A stretch of DNA of 64,000 nt from Desulfitobacterium dichloroeliminans LMG P-21439 (GCF_000243135.2 NC_019903.1:2332001-2396000); one strand, 5' to 3'; positions 43,598-52,322 are shown, counted from the first letter of the stretch. Numbers and translations are program-made. Notes: generated by a model not told the origin, from the sequence alone.

Positions 43598-44920
43598 TTA
43601 TTTTGTAACTTGATTTCCGCTCTCTAGTTCTTCCACAATACTGTCAAATTCTTCTTTAATCCCCATGTTAAACTTTCCGCAGTATGCTCCTATGGCCAGT
43701 TCAAATTCTTCTTCATGATCTTTTTCTAACTTCAGAATACCAGAAATGCGAACGGGTCGCCAATAGAATGACAACAGCAAGCCCAACATTAATAGCCCAC
43801 TGCCAAGCCAAACCATCCATACCCCAGGATCTTCCTTGACTTGTAAGCCAGTGAATCCGGCAGCCTTCTCAAAGGTTATGCTGTAATCTTCTTGAATAGT
43901 CTCTGTTTGTCCTAGGGTAAGTTGTCCCATCTCAACTTGACTGGTCTCATTAAAAACTTGATAAAGAATGACTGGTTCTTGGGGATCAGTTTTCATGGCC
44001 GACATAACTAGAAAAAGATTCGTTCCAGGTGCGTTAAAGTAGTTACCTCCGCCATTCTGAAGAACTACCGGGTATTCTTCCCCGTTCACCTTCACGGTAA
44101 ATAACCCACCGGGTGCATAACTGGATTGATAGAACGTTACTCCCTTGTAGGTGAGGGGATGATTGACTGATATAGATTTGCGTGCAACTTCCTCTCCCGA
44201 TTCAATAATACTTAAATCCGTATACCAATTATCCCGCTCACCGTTGGGTAATATCCGGTCTTCCGCGGAATTAATCTTAACCATAAAATCATCTTTCACT
44301 TGGCCTTTATAGATTTCAATCTCCTGAATGGGGATGACACTTCCCTCCCCAGCCATAATATAACCTTTAAAGCCGCCAAGGGATCCGATCAATGCTCCAA
44401 TAACTAAGATAACAAAGGAGATATGCGTTATAAATGATCCCCAATTGCCGAGACGATGCTTCTGGGCGGTAAAGTTCCATTCTCCCTCTTTTTCCAGCTG
44501 GCTCACATGGTAGCCCTTTTTCTTAAGGACTTCCTGAGTTCTTTGCCTGAGTGCCTCACTATCCTTACTGTTTACTTGACTAAAAATCTTTTGCGGAAGT
44601 GCGGAATGCTCATGAGGGGGTTCAGGTTGAAAGCTCAGCTTATAGACTCCCCCGAAACGTTGTACGCTACACACAATAAGATTGATACAGAGTAACCCTA
44701 ATAAGAACTGAAACCAGGGGGATGCATAGATATTGGTAAATCCTAATGTTTTCCAGATATCTGCAACTGCGTCAGCCCCCTCCGGATCAAGGGAAACTTG
44801 AGGTACCAAGGTTCCTATTCCCGAGACCAAGGCAACAACACCGAGCAGAAACAGCCCCGTTTTCATAGAACTAAAAATGTCCCAAATCTTCTCCACAAAT
44901 CCTTCTGACTTATTACTCAT
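43598..44920 (-). CDS. resB: Cytochrome c biogenesis protein ResB
   Basis: Partner of ResC in system II cytochrome c synthesis. The 440-residue protein has three N-terminal membrane segments (about 18-38, 70-90, 155-177), a large outer-face domain (about 180-375) and a last segment near 380 with WMVWLGSGLLMLGLLLSFYW. VNHPLTYKGVTFYQSSY is a typical ResB stretch. ATG 44920 is chosen with GGAGG upstream; the frame opens at TTG 44938. First gene of the cytochrome/heme block. No thiol reductase (ResA, CcdA) is in the window. Confidence 0.93.
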   Translation of the reverse strand: MSNKSEGFVEKIWDIFSSMKTGLFLLGVVALVSGIGTLVPQVSLDPEGADAVADIWKTLGFTNIYASPWFQFLLGLLCINLIVCSVQRFGGVYKLSFQPEPPHEHSALPQKIFSQVNSKDSEALRQRTQEVLKKKGYHVSQLEKEGEWNFTAQKHRLGNWGSFITHISFVILVIGALIGSLGGFKGYIMAGEGSVIPIQEIEIYKGQVKDDFMVKINSAEDRILPNGERDNWYTDLSIIESGEEVARKSISVNHPLTYKGVTFYQSSYAPGGLFTVKVNGEEYPVVLQNGGGNYFNAPGTNLFLVMSAMKTDPQEPVILYQVFNETSQVEMGQLTLGQTETIQEDYSITFEKAAGFTGLQVKEDPGVWMVWLGSGLLMLGLLLSFYWRPVRISGILKLEKDHEEEFELAIGAYCGKFNMGIKEEFDSIVEELESGNQVTK

Positions 44921-45056
44921 GATACCCTCCAGTAACAATTTTGGATAATCTTAGATTCACCAAAGGCTTATTTTATGTATTATTTTACACTATATACCCT
45001 ACTAATCCTAGATGGGAGGATTGTTTCACAGAAAAATCATAGTTCTTTGAGATTTA

Positions 45057-45087
45057 AGTAAGATATTATTAAGAAATCAGTAAGATA
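45057..45087. repeat. Direct repeat AGTAAGATA, 22-base period
   Basis: Two identical nonamers on the same face of the helix, about 140 bases before the resB start. May be an activator site; no further evidence. Confidence 0.45.
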
Positions 45088-45210
45088 AATAGTGAATTTA
45101 TGCACTTTCTTACATAAAAACCCGTAGACCCTGTCTTCTCACTTGTCTTGAGTTAAGCAATAGTTTAAGTGGATAAGGGAGGGAGTCAATGGGTGGATTG
45201 GTTTAGTGAT

Positions 45211-45266
45211 AAAAAGAAAAGGCAAAGCTCCTCATATTATGTCTGTTACGGAGTGAAGCTTTGCCT
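45211..45266 (-). terminator. Terminator of the nrfC-nrfD-like operon
   Basis: AGGCAAAGC (45220-45228) pairs with GCTTTGCCT (45258-45266), with CTCC/GGAG further in; on the minus strand a T-rich run TTTTCTTTTT follows. Confidence 0.8.
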
Positions 45267-45300
45267 GCATGATTTATCTATGAGATTATCTAATCCTAAC

Positions 45301-46248
45301 TTAGCTTAAGGTTCCGTTCCAAATGGGTAGAGCTGCAAAAATAACCACATAACGCAACACAAAGCCACCCAAAACCACGAAAGCATCGCTAAGAAGGAGA
45401 ACCTTCGCAAATCCATGTTCTTCATGTACAGCAACTGAGCTGCTACTTCCGGCTGCAGCCTGTACATGACCGCTATGGGCAGAACTGCCAAGCTTTCTAA
45501 TTCCATAGGCTGAGATGAGAAGCGGAATCACGAGTCCTAGTCCGACTAAGAAGACCCAGAACCAAAGAGCGAGATCACCGGAAATTGCTTTACCGGCTGA
45601 TTCAGCCGCAACGGCACCTTTGTTTCCCGCGTTAGCCAAGCTGAAGATAAAGGCCACAAGAACAATCTCCAAGCTCACAAGATAAAAGTGAAGCTTTGTC
45701 GTCTTATATTCATCTGTTGCCAGACCTCTATCAATAATATTAGCCACTAAAATCGTGATGGAGAGACCTGTAGAAATAGCTGAGATAACAAATAATATTG
45801 GCATAGCAAAGCTATTCCAGAAGGGAATTGCTTCAACAACAGCAACAAGAAGACCAGTGTAAGCACACGTAGCTAAGGCCAAAATCGCACCCAAGCCTTC
45901 GAGACCCTTGGGAATTGCCTTTTTCTTTAAGGTAAAGAAGGCAACAACTAGTCCTACGCAGATGAATAAGGCCAGAATATACACACCCCAAGTCATAACT
46001 GAAGAGGTGATGTTTCTTAAAAGTCCAATTAAAAGCCAAGGTTTCTTCAACCCTTGACCTAAGTCAAATACTAAGAGCGCTGTACCAAAGGCTACGATAG
46101 GTGCAGCCATAAAATATCCTGCACGCTTTAAGGCGGGTGAATTTCCTAACCACCCTTTTCCGGCAGCATATGAAGTTAGGTATGCTCCAGCACCTAAACC
46201 ACCTAAAAAGAGATATATGACGATTAACCATCCCCAATGAAGATGCAT
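45301..46248 (-). CDS. NrfD/PsrC-like membrane subunit
   Basis: A 315-residue protein with about eight membrane segments, opening HLHWGWLIVIYLFLGGLGAGAYLTSY, a usual start of NrfD/PsrC proteins. These subunits exchange electrons with the quinone pool for a membrane-attached Fe-S partner. The gene follows the ferredoxin gene by 23 bases, with AAGGAGG before ATG 46248. The loop near residue 255 carries a short His/Ser-rich stretch. No molybdopterin or other catalytic subunit is encoded next to it, so the substrate (polysulfide, nitrite, DMSO, other) cannot be told. Confidence 0.88.
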   Translation of the reverse strand: MHLHWGWLIVIYLFLGGLGAGAYLTSYAAGKGWLGNSPALKRAGYFMAAPIVAFGTALLVFDLGQGLKKPWLLIGLLRNITSSVMTWGVYILALFICVGLVVAFFTLKKKAIPKGLEGLGAILALATCAYTGLLVAVVEAIPFWNSFAMPILFVISAISTGLSITILVANIIDRGLATDEYKTTKLHFYLVSLEIVLVAFIFSLANAGNKGAVAAESAGKAISGDLALWFWVFLVGLGLVIPLLISAYGIRKLGSSAHSGHVQAAAGSSSSVAVHEEHGFAKVLLLSDAFVVLGGFVLRYVVIFAALPIWNGTLS

Positions 46249-46271
46249 GTTTCTTTTTCCTCCTTACTTCT

Positions 46272-46946
46272 TTAAGCTTTCGGAATAATGACAAATGAAG
46301 GGTTGGTAATGCTGACTGGCGGAAGACCATTGACTTCCGGAGCAACAGCACCCGGTATCTTGCGAAGTTCAGTCATATCGCCATAGTTAAGTGCATCAAC
46401 AGGACAGGCAGTTACACAAGCAGGTTGACCGCCAGCGTCTTGAATCTCGACGCAGAAGCTACATTTTGTAACAGCTCCTGTACCGGACTTAATAAATTGA
46501 GGCGCATGATATGGGCAGGCATAGACGCAATAGGCGCAGCCAACGCATTTTTTGGTATCGTGTACTACGATGCCATCTTTTTCGCGTTTTGTATAAGCTT
46601 TTACTGGGCATACAGTCATACATGCCGGCTCTTCACAGTGATTGCAGCTCATGGACAAGAACACTGATCCCTTTTCAGTCTTGGCTGAATGCACTTTACG
46701 CCATTCTGCTCCCGGCTCCCAATTGTTCGTTTGTTTACAAGCCTTGGCACACAACTTACAGTTTATACATTTGTTTTGGTCATACGAGAAACCTAATTGC
46801 TTCGATTCACCCGACTCCGTTCCCGCTGCCTTAACACTCGTTTCTTTTAAGCTTCCCATTGGGATGCCTACGGCCACAGCGGCAGCAGTTAACGCCCCAA
46901 CCTTTAAAGCAGTACGACGTGTTAATTTTACATCGAGCTTTGACAA
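46272..46946 (-). CDS. Tat-exported four-cluster ferredoxin (PsrB/NrfC/DmsB type)
   Basis: A 224-residue electron-transfer subunit. The N-terminus has the twin-arginine motif LTRRTALKVGA and a hydrophobic stretch, so it is sent out by Tat. Four Cys groups follow: CINCKLCAKAC, CNHCEEPACMTVC, CVGCAYCVYAC and CSFCVEIQDAGGQPACVTAC, giving four [4Fe-4S] clusters. I take TTG 46946 as start, with AAAGGGG nine bases upstream; the frame opens at TTG 46955. It should pass electrons between a catalytic subunit and the NrfD-like protein coded next. Confidence 0.9.
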   Translation of the reverse strand: MSKLDVKLTRRTALKVGALTAAAVAVGIPMGSLKETSVKAAGTESGESKQLGFSYDQNKCINCKLCAKACKQTNNWEPGAEWRKVHSAKTEKGSVFLSMSCNHCEEPACMTVCPVKAYTKREKDGIVVHDTKKCVGCAYCVYACPYHAPQFIKSGTGAVTKCSFCVEIQDAGGQPACVTACPVDALNYGDMTELRKIPGAVAPEVNGLPPVSITNPSFVIIPKA

Positions 46947-47317
46947 ATGGAACAACCCCTTTCTCTAAATCCCTCTCTTGTACTTACCCATTTTTTCACC
47001 ACAAAAAGCTTATGACCACGTTTATAAAACAAAATAAATGATTGTATTAATTATGGTCGTCACACTTTGCTCTTTGTCCTGTAAAAAGAATACCATAGAA
47101 ATTATTTATTGCAAAGTACAACTTTTCGGTAATTTTTACATCTCTAAATCATTTCATAAAGATTTCACAATTATCATCCGTTATCTGTCGTTAATCGATT
47201 TTCGCCCTGCATATTCATTCTTATGATTAATGGTTAGAGCACCATCGCGTTAAAGAAACAGATCGAAAGAATTGCCTTACCATCAATCCCTTCGATCTGA
47301 ATAGTCTTTTCCTTATT
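46947..47317. other. Intergenic region between nrfC-like gene and hepT
   Basis: AT-rich, no gene seen. It should contain the promoter of the nrfC-nrfD-like unit, which I cannot point to. CAGATCGAA (47259-47267) and TTCGATCTG (47291-47299) form a hairpin after the hepT stop codon and may end that operon. Confidence 0.55.
47259..47299 (-). terminator. Probable terminator after hepT
   Basis: A perfect 9-base-pair stem (47259-47267 with 47291-47299), 23-base loop, followed on the minus strand by TTTCTTT. Confidence 0.55.
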
Positions 47318-48286
47318 TTAAAACTTTCGAGCTTTGATAAAGCAAGCCAGCTCCACTAACGCTTTACGGGTGGGTACATTAGGAAGCTCTTGCAAGTGAG
47401 TATTAGCTTTGTTTATGTATAAATCAACATAATGCATTGAGGCTTCAATGGCTCCTGATTCTTTAATCATGCGAATTGATTCGGTGATTTCTCCTTCGGT
47501 CTTTTCAGTCTTCCCAAGGATTTTGCGCAATTGGTCTTTATCCTTAGATCGATCTAAAGCGAGAATCAGAGGCAAAGTCATGATTCCTTGACGAATATCT
47601 CCCCCCACGGGTTTACCCAGCTCAGATGCTTCAGAAGTTACATCCAGTACATCATCCACGACTTGAAAAGCCATTCCCAAGTCATGACCATATGCTCCCA
47701 AGGCCCACACTTCACGGCGCGGTGCAGAGGAGACTATAGCACCCAGTTTGCAACTGGCTGAGATAAGCATGGCTGTTTTGCGCTTTATACGATAGTAATA
47801 TTGTTTTAGATTTTGGTTTACATCATTGGATGCTTTTATCTGTTGAATTTCTCCCTGACTCATTTCAACACTCACTTCAGCGAGAATCCGCGATACATCG
47901 GGGTGATTAATCTGGGCCAGCAACTCTAGAGCTTTGGCTAATAGATAATCCCCTGTTGCTATGGATACTATGTTTCCCCACTTTGCTTTAACTGTAGGAC
48001 GACCTCGTCGGGTGGTTGAAGCATCGACTACATCATCATGGACAAGTGTAGCCATATGAATCAGCTCTAAAGCCATGGCCACTGGAAGAAGCTTATCAAT
48101 AGGATAACCATAAAATTTACCCGCTAAAAGAGTAAAAGCTGGACGTAATCGTTTCCCACCAGCGTCTAGTAATTGAACAGCAGATTGATCCAACACGGGG
48201 AAATCTGTTTCAATATAGGCATGAAGTTCTTTTTCAACTCTCTGTAAATCGGAGTTGATCTGATTAAAAAGCCAAAGTTGTTTCAA
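47318..48286 (-). CDS. hepT: Heptaprenyl (long-chain) diphosphate synthase component II, HepT-like
   Basis: Catalytic prenyl chain-elongating enzyme for the menaquinone side chain. The 322-residue protein has GGKRLRPAFTLLAG, the first Asp-rich motif LVHDDVVDASTTRRG and the second VVDDVLDV, LAKALELL and GKPVGGDI, so all catalytic motifs are kept. TTG 48286 is the preferred start with AGGTG eight bases upstream; longer frames would overlap the tatB stop codon. It lies 22 bases after the tatB-like gene; a HepS-like gene heads the same unit. Confidence 0.88.
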   Translation of the reverse strand: MKQLWLFNQINSDLQRVEKELHAYIETDFPVLDQSAVQLLDAGGKRLRPAFTLLAGKFYGYPIDKLLPVAMALELIHMATLVHDDVVDASTTRRGRPTVKAKWGNIVSIATGDYLLAKALELLAQINHPDVSRILAEVSVEMSQGEIQQIKASNDVNQNLKQYYYRIKRKTAMLISASCKLGAIVSSAPRREVWALGAYGHDLGMAFQVVDDVLDVTSEASELGKPVGGDIRQGIMTLPLILALDRSKDKDQLRKILGKTEKTEGEITESIRMIKESGAIEASMHYVDLYINKANTHLQELPNVPTRKALVELACFIKARKF

Positions 48287-48308
48287 TATTGGTTCACCTG
48301 CTTGTACC

Positions 48309-48710
48309 CTATTTTTCGTGGGAAACCATATCTTGTGGAAGTTCCGCAAGGGGATCCTCATCATAAGTTAATAGTTCTTCCTCAGACGTATCGTTCTCAC
48401 CAGGTGTGGGATTTGTGGTTTCAGAATCATCAGTTGCTTCGGTCTTAGCTGCGTCTGCTGTTCCCTGCGTATCTGCCTGGCTGGATTTCTTTGGGGTGGT
48501 TGTTGGTGTCTTTAAAGTCTCATCCAGTGTCTTCTTAAGTACATTACTTGGAGTATCGACGACATCCTGAAATTCCTTCGTCATATCTCCAGCAATCTTC
48601 TTTATCTCAAACACCACTTTGCCGATGGCGCGAGCCACGTCCGGGAGATCTTCCGGTCCGAACAATACTAAGGCGATAACCAGTAATACAATAATTTCAT
48701 TGAAACTCAT
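48309..48710 (-). CDS. Twin-arginine translocase TatA/TatB-like subunit
   Basis: A 133-residue protein with one N-terminal membrane helix (IIVLLVIALVLFG), the hinge FGPEDLPDVARAIGK, an amphipathic helix, and a long acidic Thr/Ser-rich tail. The Glu after the FGP hinge and the long tail favour a TatB-like role, with the smaller TatA at 30955. ATG 48710 follows GGGGGGTAAGAA. It lies 12 bases after tatC. Confidence 0.9.
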   Translation of the reverse strand: MSFNEIIVLLVIALVLFGPEDLPDVARAIGKVVFEIKKIAGDMTKEFQDVVDTPSNVLKKTLDETLKTPTTTPKKSSQADTQGTADAAKTEATDDSETTNPTPGENDTSEEELLTYDEDPLAELPQDMVSHEK

Positions 48711-48722
48711 TTCTTACCCCCC

Positions 48723-49478
48723 CTATCCTTGCAGTGTCTTTTCTCGATTTCGCACCACAATATACCCGAGCCAGATACTAACCTCATACAGTAAATAGGT
48801 AGGTAAAACCATAAGACTCTGTGTCATGATATCCGGAGTTGGTGAAATGAGCATGGTTACGACAACGATGCCAAAAAAAGCATACTTCCGCTTTTTTGCC
48901 AAACTAGCTGGAGTAATTACCCCGATGCGAATCAAGAGTAGTAATACAACCGGTAGTTGGAACACCAAGCCAAAGGTTAGGATAAACCGAATGATAAACG
49001 TCAAATAGGACGACTTAGTTAATAAAGGTGTTGAATCTACCGCCGCTCCACCTGCGAAAAGGAGAAATTTTAGGCCGATGGGAATAACAAAGAAAAAAGC
49101 AAAGGCCAAACCGGCGACAAAGAGAATCAGGGAACTGGGCACAATCATATACAGATATTTCTTTTCGTTCTGCTTTAAAGCCGGGAGAACAAAACTCCAG
49201 ATTTGCCAGAAAATAATCGGCAAGGCGAGAACGACTCCGACAACTAATGAAACTTTCAATTTAACCATAATAGGTTCCATTGGAGTTGTGGTAATAAAAT
49301 CTACTGTTCCAATCTGAAGAACCGGATTAGCGAGAAACCGATAGACAGGATCGCTATAAATCCATCCCACTACCGTACCTAATACGATTCCGTAGGCTGC
49401 AAATAATAAAACTTTGCGTAATGCGCTAATATGCTCCATGAGTGGCATATTCTCGTCCAAACGTTTCCGCCTACGCAT
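48723..49478 (-). CDS. tatC: Twin-arginine translocase subunit TatC
   Basis: Core receptor of the Tat exporter, which binds twin-arginine signals. The 251-residue protein has six membrane segments and family motifs near the N-terminus (DENMPLMEHISALRKVLL), the conserved loop between segments one and two, FAFFFVIPIGLKFLL and RKYAFFGIVVVTMLISPTPDI. ATG 49478 has AAGG ten bases upstream; a GTG at 49484 is the other choice. It is followed by the tatB-like gene and hepT on the same transcript. Confidence 0.95.
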   Translation of the reverse strand: MRRRKRLDENMPLMEHISALRKVLLFAAYGIVLGTVVGWIYSDPVYRFLANPVLQIGTVDFITTTPMEPIMVKLKVSLVVGVVLALPIIFWQIWSFVLPALKQNEKKYLYMIVPSSLILFVAGLAFAFFFVIPIGLKFLLFAGGAAVDSTPLLTKSSYLTFIIRFILTFGLVFQLPVVLLLLIRIGVITPASLAKKRKYAFFGIVVVTMLISPTPDIMTQSLMVLPTYLLYEVSIWLGYIVVRNREKTLQG

Positions 49479-49593
49479 TCCCACACATCCTTCCCTACTT
49501 CTTCTAGCACTAATTAAGTATATTTTTAAGCTTAAAGCAGCAAATCGTTCGCATGTAATTTTAACATGGAATAACTGTAGTTACAAAACAAAC

Positions 49594-50349
49594 CTATTCA
49601 TAATTAATCTTCAGAGTTTCTATTTTCAAATGACTTTCGATATAATTGATGAGTTCCCCTAAAGAGTGACCTTTGGGATTAGGTAGTTCTAGCAGGACGT
49701 TACGAGCTTCATGCAAAGCATCATTAATTACATTATCCTCAACTTGATCCTGTGAGGCAGCCCAGGCAAGCCCTAGGTTCCATCCTAAAACTTCACATTG
49801 GTTTTGCACTTTTACCGGGCAACCTGACAACTCTGCTCCTAGACGTGCGGCAAGACCTGTCAAGGTTGCTCTTTCCATCTCGAAAATCTTCAAAAATTCA
49901 GCTTGATCCACTGTTCTATCTTTAGCTAACCAACGGGTAATAGCCCCTTGATTCATACTCTCTATAACTTTTGCCAAGGGAGCCAAGAAATGTAGCATAT
50001 TTTCTTTACATAAACTCAGAAAGAACTTTCCATAGAGAAAATCTCCGACAAGAACCGGAAATTGCCGTTTACTCTCTTCTAAATCAGGATCATCAGTCAT
50101 CAAACGATGAACTTGGTCGGCCATAAATATGTATTGAAGAATTATTGCTAAGCGAATCGCTGAACGGTTAACCCCTCCGAAGGCTTGACTTATAGAAAGG
50201 ACAATGAGAGAGCAGGCGTTATTATCCAGTTCGTCAAAATCCAATTCTACAAGGTCGTCAAATTCCGCAGCCTTGAGCTTGATTTCACGTCTGAGTGTTT
50301 TTCTTATTTCTTCAAGTTCCTCCTTGAAGTGTTCTGTCAATAGCGACAA
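49594..50349 (-). CDS. HepS-like heptaprenyl diphosphate synthase component I (non-catalytic prenyl-synthase fold)
   Basis: A 251-residue helical protein that looks like a prenyl synthase without its active site. Where such enzymes have LIHDDxxD it has YIFMADQVHRLMTDD, and the second Asp-rich motif is replaced by ASQDQVEDN; VLVGDFLYGKFF still matches the usual LxGDxLxAxxx. This, the length, and the order of motifs recall Bacillus HepS, the small subunit that sets chain length with HepT. The start is TTG 50349 after AAGGAGAG. It lies 109 bases before tatC, and hepT is the last gene of the run. Identity as HepS is a judgement from memory of the family. Confidence 0.6.
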   Translation of the reverse strand: MSLLTEHFKEELEEIRKTLRREIKLKAAEFDDLVELDFDELDNNACSLIVLSISQAFGGVNRSAIRLAIILQYIFMADQVHRLMTDDPDLEESKRQFPVLVGDFLYGKFFLSLCKENMLHFLAPLAKVIESMNQGAITRWLAKDRTVDQAEFLKIFEMERATLTGLAARLGAELSGCPVKVQNQCEVLGWNLGLAWAASQDQVEDNVINDALHEARNVLLELPNPKGHSLGELINYIESHLKIETLKINYE

Positions 50350-50593
50350 GGCAATCTCTCCTTAATATTTGAGGCTAATCTAGGAAGTATTCGAGGCTTT
50401 TTACGAAAATCCTGCCCCTATCTTTTATTTCGCACTTCACTATCTTATTTTTTACCGGTTTAGACAAATCATCCTATAATGTATTAGCAAATATTTACAT
50501 TAACGAAATTCAAAACAATAGACCTTGCAACTCTCCGTCACAAGGCCTACCTTGCTAGTCTTATCCTAGTCTGGAATAAAATAAATATCCCTC

Positions 50594-50971
50594 CTAAAGA
50601 TTTACCGCTTCCTTTGAATCTTCAACGATCCCACGCTTCATTTCTGTAGCTGTCATATGACCTGCCATAAACTGCTCGGTCAAATAATTACAGGCATCCC
50701 AGGGATTGACCCGATCCCCACAAGTGAAGACGTCGACGGCTGCATAACCAAGTTCTGGCCATGTATGAATGGCTAAATGAGATTCTGAAATTACGACCAC
50801 ACCACTCACACCTTGAGGACTAAACTTATGAAATACCACCTCGCGCACTTCTGCGCCTGCTTCCAGGGCTGCGTTGACCATGATTGATTCGACTTCTTCG
50901 CGGTTATTAAGAATGTCGAAGTTGCAACCATAGATTTCAGCCAACACATGACGTCCCAGAGAATTGTTCAT
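50594..50971 (-). CDS. speD: S-adenosylmethionine decarboxylase proenzyme SpeD
   Basis: Pyruvoyl enzyme that decarboxylates SAM for spermidine synthesis. The 125-residue protein is the short bacterial/archaeal type. Self-cleavage occurs at Glu-Ser in [15 protein letters not shown] (Ser becomes pyruvoyl), with the processing His in IHTWPE and the Cys in DVFTCGD. ATG 50971 is preceded at some distance by AAAAGGGGG. No spermidine synthase gene is in the window. Confidence 0.96.
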   Translation of the reverse strand: MNNSLGRHVLAEIYGCNFDILNNREEVESIMVNAALEAGAEVREVVFHKFSPQGVSGVVVISESHLAIHTWPELGYAAVDVFTCGDRVNPWDACNYLTEQFMAGHMTATEMKRGIVEDSKEAVNL

Positions 50972-51081
50972 CTTGTCATCGTTGCCCCCTTTTCAATTGC
51001 AAAATAGAAGGAATTCTATCGAAACAATTGTAGCACAATGATGGTGCATGTCAATAAAAAAGTAAACCAGCTCTTGTTGTT

Positions 51082-51318
51082 CTACTCAGCTATATCTAAG
51101 GTGGAGAGTGCCATCCAATACCCTTGCCAAATCGCAACGACTTGTTTTCCGATGTTATTATAGTCTAAATGTATGGACATTAAATCGTCGATCATGACAG
51201 CAAATTCTTTTTCAATCCGTTCCCTCTTTCCTAGATGATCTTCTTGCTTGGCAACATGAAGCAAACGCAAACAGACAAAATCTGATTCTACAAAACGGTT
51301 AAACTCAAGTCGTTTCAA
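51082..51318 (-). CDS. Small protein of unknown function
   Basis: A 78-residue, probably helical, charged protein (KRLEFNRFVESDFVCLRLL...). I do not recognise it. I prefer TTG 51318 as start since GGGCGGG lies eight bases upstream; the frame stays open to GTG 51351, which has no clear ribosome site. It lies 110 bases before speD on the same strand and has Glu, Asp and aromatic residues spread evenly, no Cys motif and no signal. Real gene rather than chance frame is likely from the codon pattern and ribosome site, but not proven. Confidence 0.5.
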   Translation of the reverse strand: MKRLEFNRFVESDFVCLRLLHVAKQEDHLGKRERIEKEFAVMIDDLMSIHLDYNNIGKQVVAIWQGYWMALSTLDIAE

Positions 51319-51524
51319 TGCTAATACCCGCCCTTCCCTACTCTTGGCCACGCTCAGTTTAATATTATCAAAAGCGGTGCATACCTACAAACTATTCTAA
51401 CATGAATTTTTCTATTCTACGTCCAAGGATAGCGCCATGGGCATAAATTGTGGCAAATTATAGTCTTGCATTTTAAGTTGACATATGTTATTTTATATAA
51501 GTCCCTCAAATACGGGGATCTAAT

Positions 51525-51601
51525 CGGGGCGTGGCTCAGCTTGGTAGAGCGCTACCTTGGGGTGGTAGAGGTCGCATGTTCAAATCATGTCGCTCCGACC
51601 A
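51525..51601 (+). tRNA. tRNA-Pro (anticodon TGG)
   Basis: A 77-base tRNA with acceptor stem CGGGGCG/CGCTCCG (one GU pair), D arm GTGGCTCAGCTTGGTAGAGC, anticodon stem CTACC/GGTAG around TTGGGGT, T loop GTTCAAATC and encoded CCA. Anticodon TGG reads CCN codons. Confidence 0.97.
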
Positions 51602-51615
51602 TATTTTAAAATATG

Positions 51616-51661
51616 AACCTACAAACTTGCTTGTCAAGACTTGTAGGTTTTTGTCTTTTTC
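51616..51661 (+). terminator. Terminator of tRNA-Pro
   Basis: AACCTACAA (51616-51624) pairs with TTGTAGGTT (51641-51649), followed by TTTTGTCTTTTTC. May also end the ACT-domain gene coming from the other side. Confidence 0.8.
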
Positions 51662-51700
51662 TAGTTTTGTTTTCTTTCTAAGTATCTTTTCTAGCTATCT

Positions 51701-52153
51701 TCAATTCTGCCCGATAACTTCAATTTTACGGACCCCTTGAATCTCACCTAGACCAGCGAGCAGGTTTTCCGGGGTGTCCACCATCCCAGTATTTTCAATA
51801 GAGATTGTCACGTTAGCAATTCCTTGTAGAGGTATTCCCTGGTTAATCGTCAAGATATTTGCGCGGAAGCAAGCTATGGTATTTAAGACATTCGATAAAA
51901 CTCCCGCAGTATTCTCTAAGGTCAAAGATAAGGTGATGATTTTCTCTTTACTCGCTTCGTAAAAGGGAAACACACCATCCTTGTACTTATAAAAGGCACT
52001 TCGGCTAAGCTGGACTCGATCCACAGCCTCATTAATGGTTTGGGCATCGCCTTTTACCAAAAGCTCCTTCGCCTGAGCTGTTTTGAGAATTGCCTCCGGC
52101 AGTATATTCTTACTGATGATTAAGAAATCCTTATTACGATTCTGACTAGCCAT
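51701..52153 (-). CDS. ACT domain protein, UPF0735 / PheB-like
   Basis: A 150-residue cytoplasmic protein. The N-terminal 65 residues resemble a small helix-turn-helix (INEAVDRVQLSRSAFYKYKDGVFPF), and the C-terminal 75 form an ACT domain (TLENTAGVLSNVLNTIACFRANILTINQG). This matches the UPF0735 family, with Bacillus PheB as named member; ACT domains bind amino acids, often phenylalanine in this group, and the role is not proven. In Bacillus pheB sits beside pheA, but here it stands alone before spoIVA. Confidence 0.9.
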   Translation of the reverse strand: MASQNRNKDFLIISKNILPEAILKTAQAKELLVKGDAQTINEAVDRVQLSRSAFYKYKDGVFPFYEASKEKIITLSLTLENTAGVLSNVLNTIACFRANILTINQGIPLQGIANVTISIENTGMVDTPENLLAGLGEIQGVRKIEVIGQN

Positions 52154-52283
52154 CTTTCTTCGCTCCTAGTACCTAAATCAACTTCAGACAACCTCAACTT
52201 AGGGCAACCTCATTGCTTCTGTAAGGATATTATAAGCAAATGTCCACTCTAAGGCAACATTTGTTTTTCTACAAGATACGCAC

Positions 52284-52316
52284 AAAAAAAGAGGGCTCCC
52301 GCAGGAACCCACTCTT
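52284..52316 (-). terminator. Terminator of spoIVA
   Basis: An imperfect GC-rich hairpin (52289-52299 with 52304-52316, one mismatch and a short bulge) followed on the minus strand by a run of T (52284-52290). Confidence 0.75.
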
Positions 52317-52322
52317 AAGGGT

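Larger units (their letters stand above)
44921..45300. other. Intergenic region upstream of resB
   Basis: No gene seen. It is AT-rich and should hold the promoter of the resB-heme block, but I find no convincing -35/-10 pair. AGTAAGATA occurs twice at 45057-45065 and 45079-45087, 22 bases apart (two helical turns), a possible site for a response regulator. The right end holds the terminator of the nrfD-like gene. Confidence 0.6.

Noticed and set aside
51478-51501. Promoter of tRNA-Pro (TTGACA followed by TATATAA)
   Set aside because: The two boxes are only 10-12 bases apart, too close for a normal sigmaA promoter, so I do not list it.
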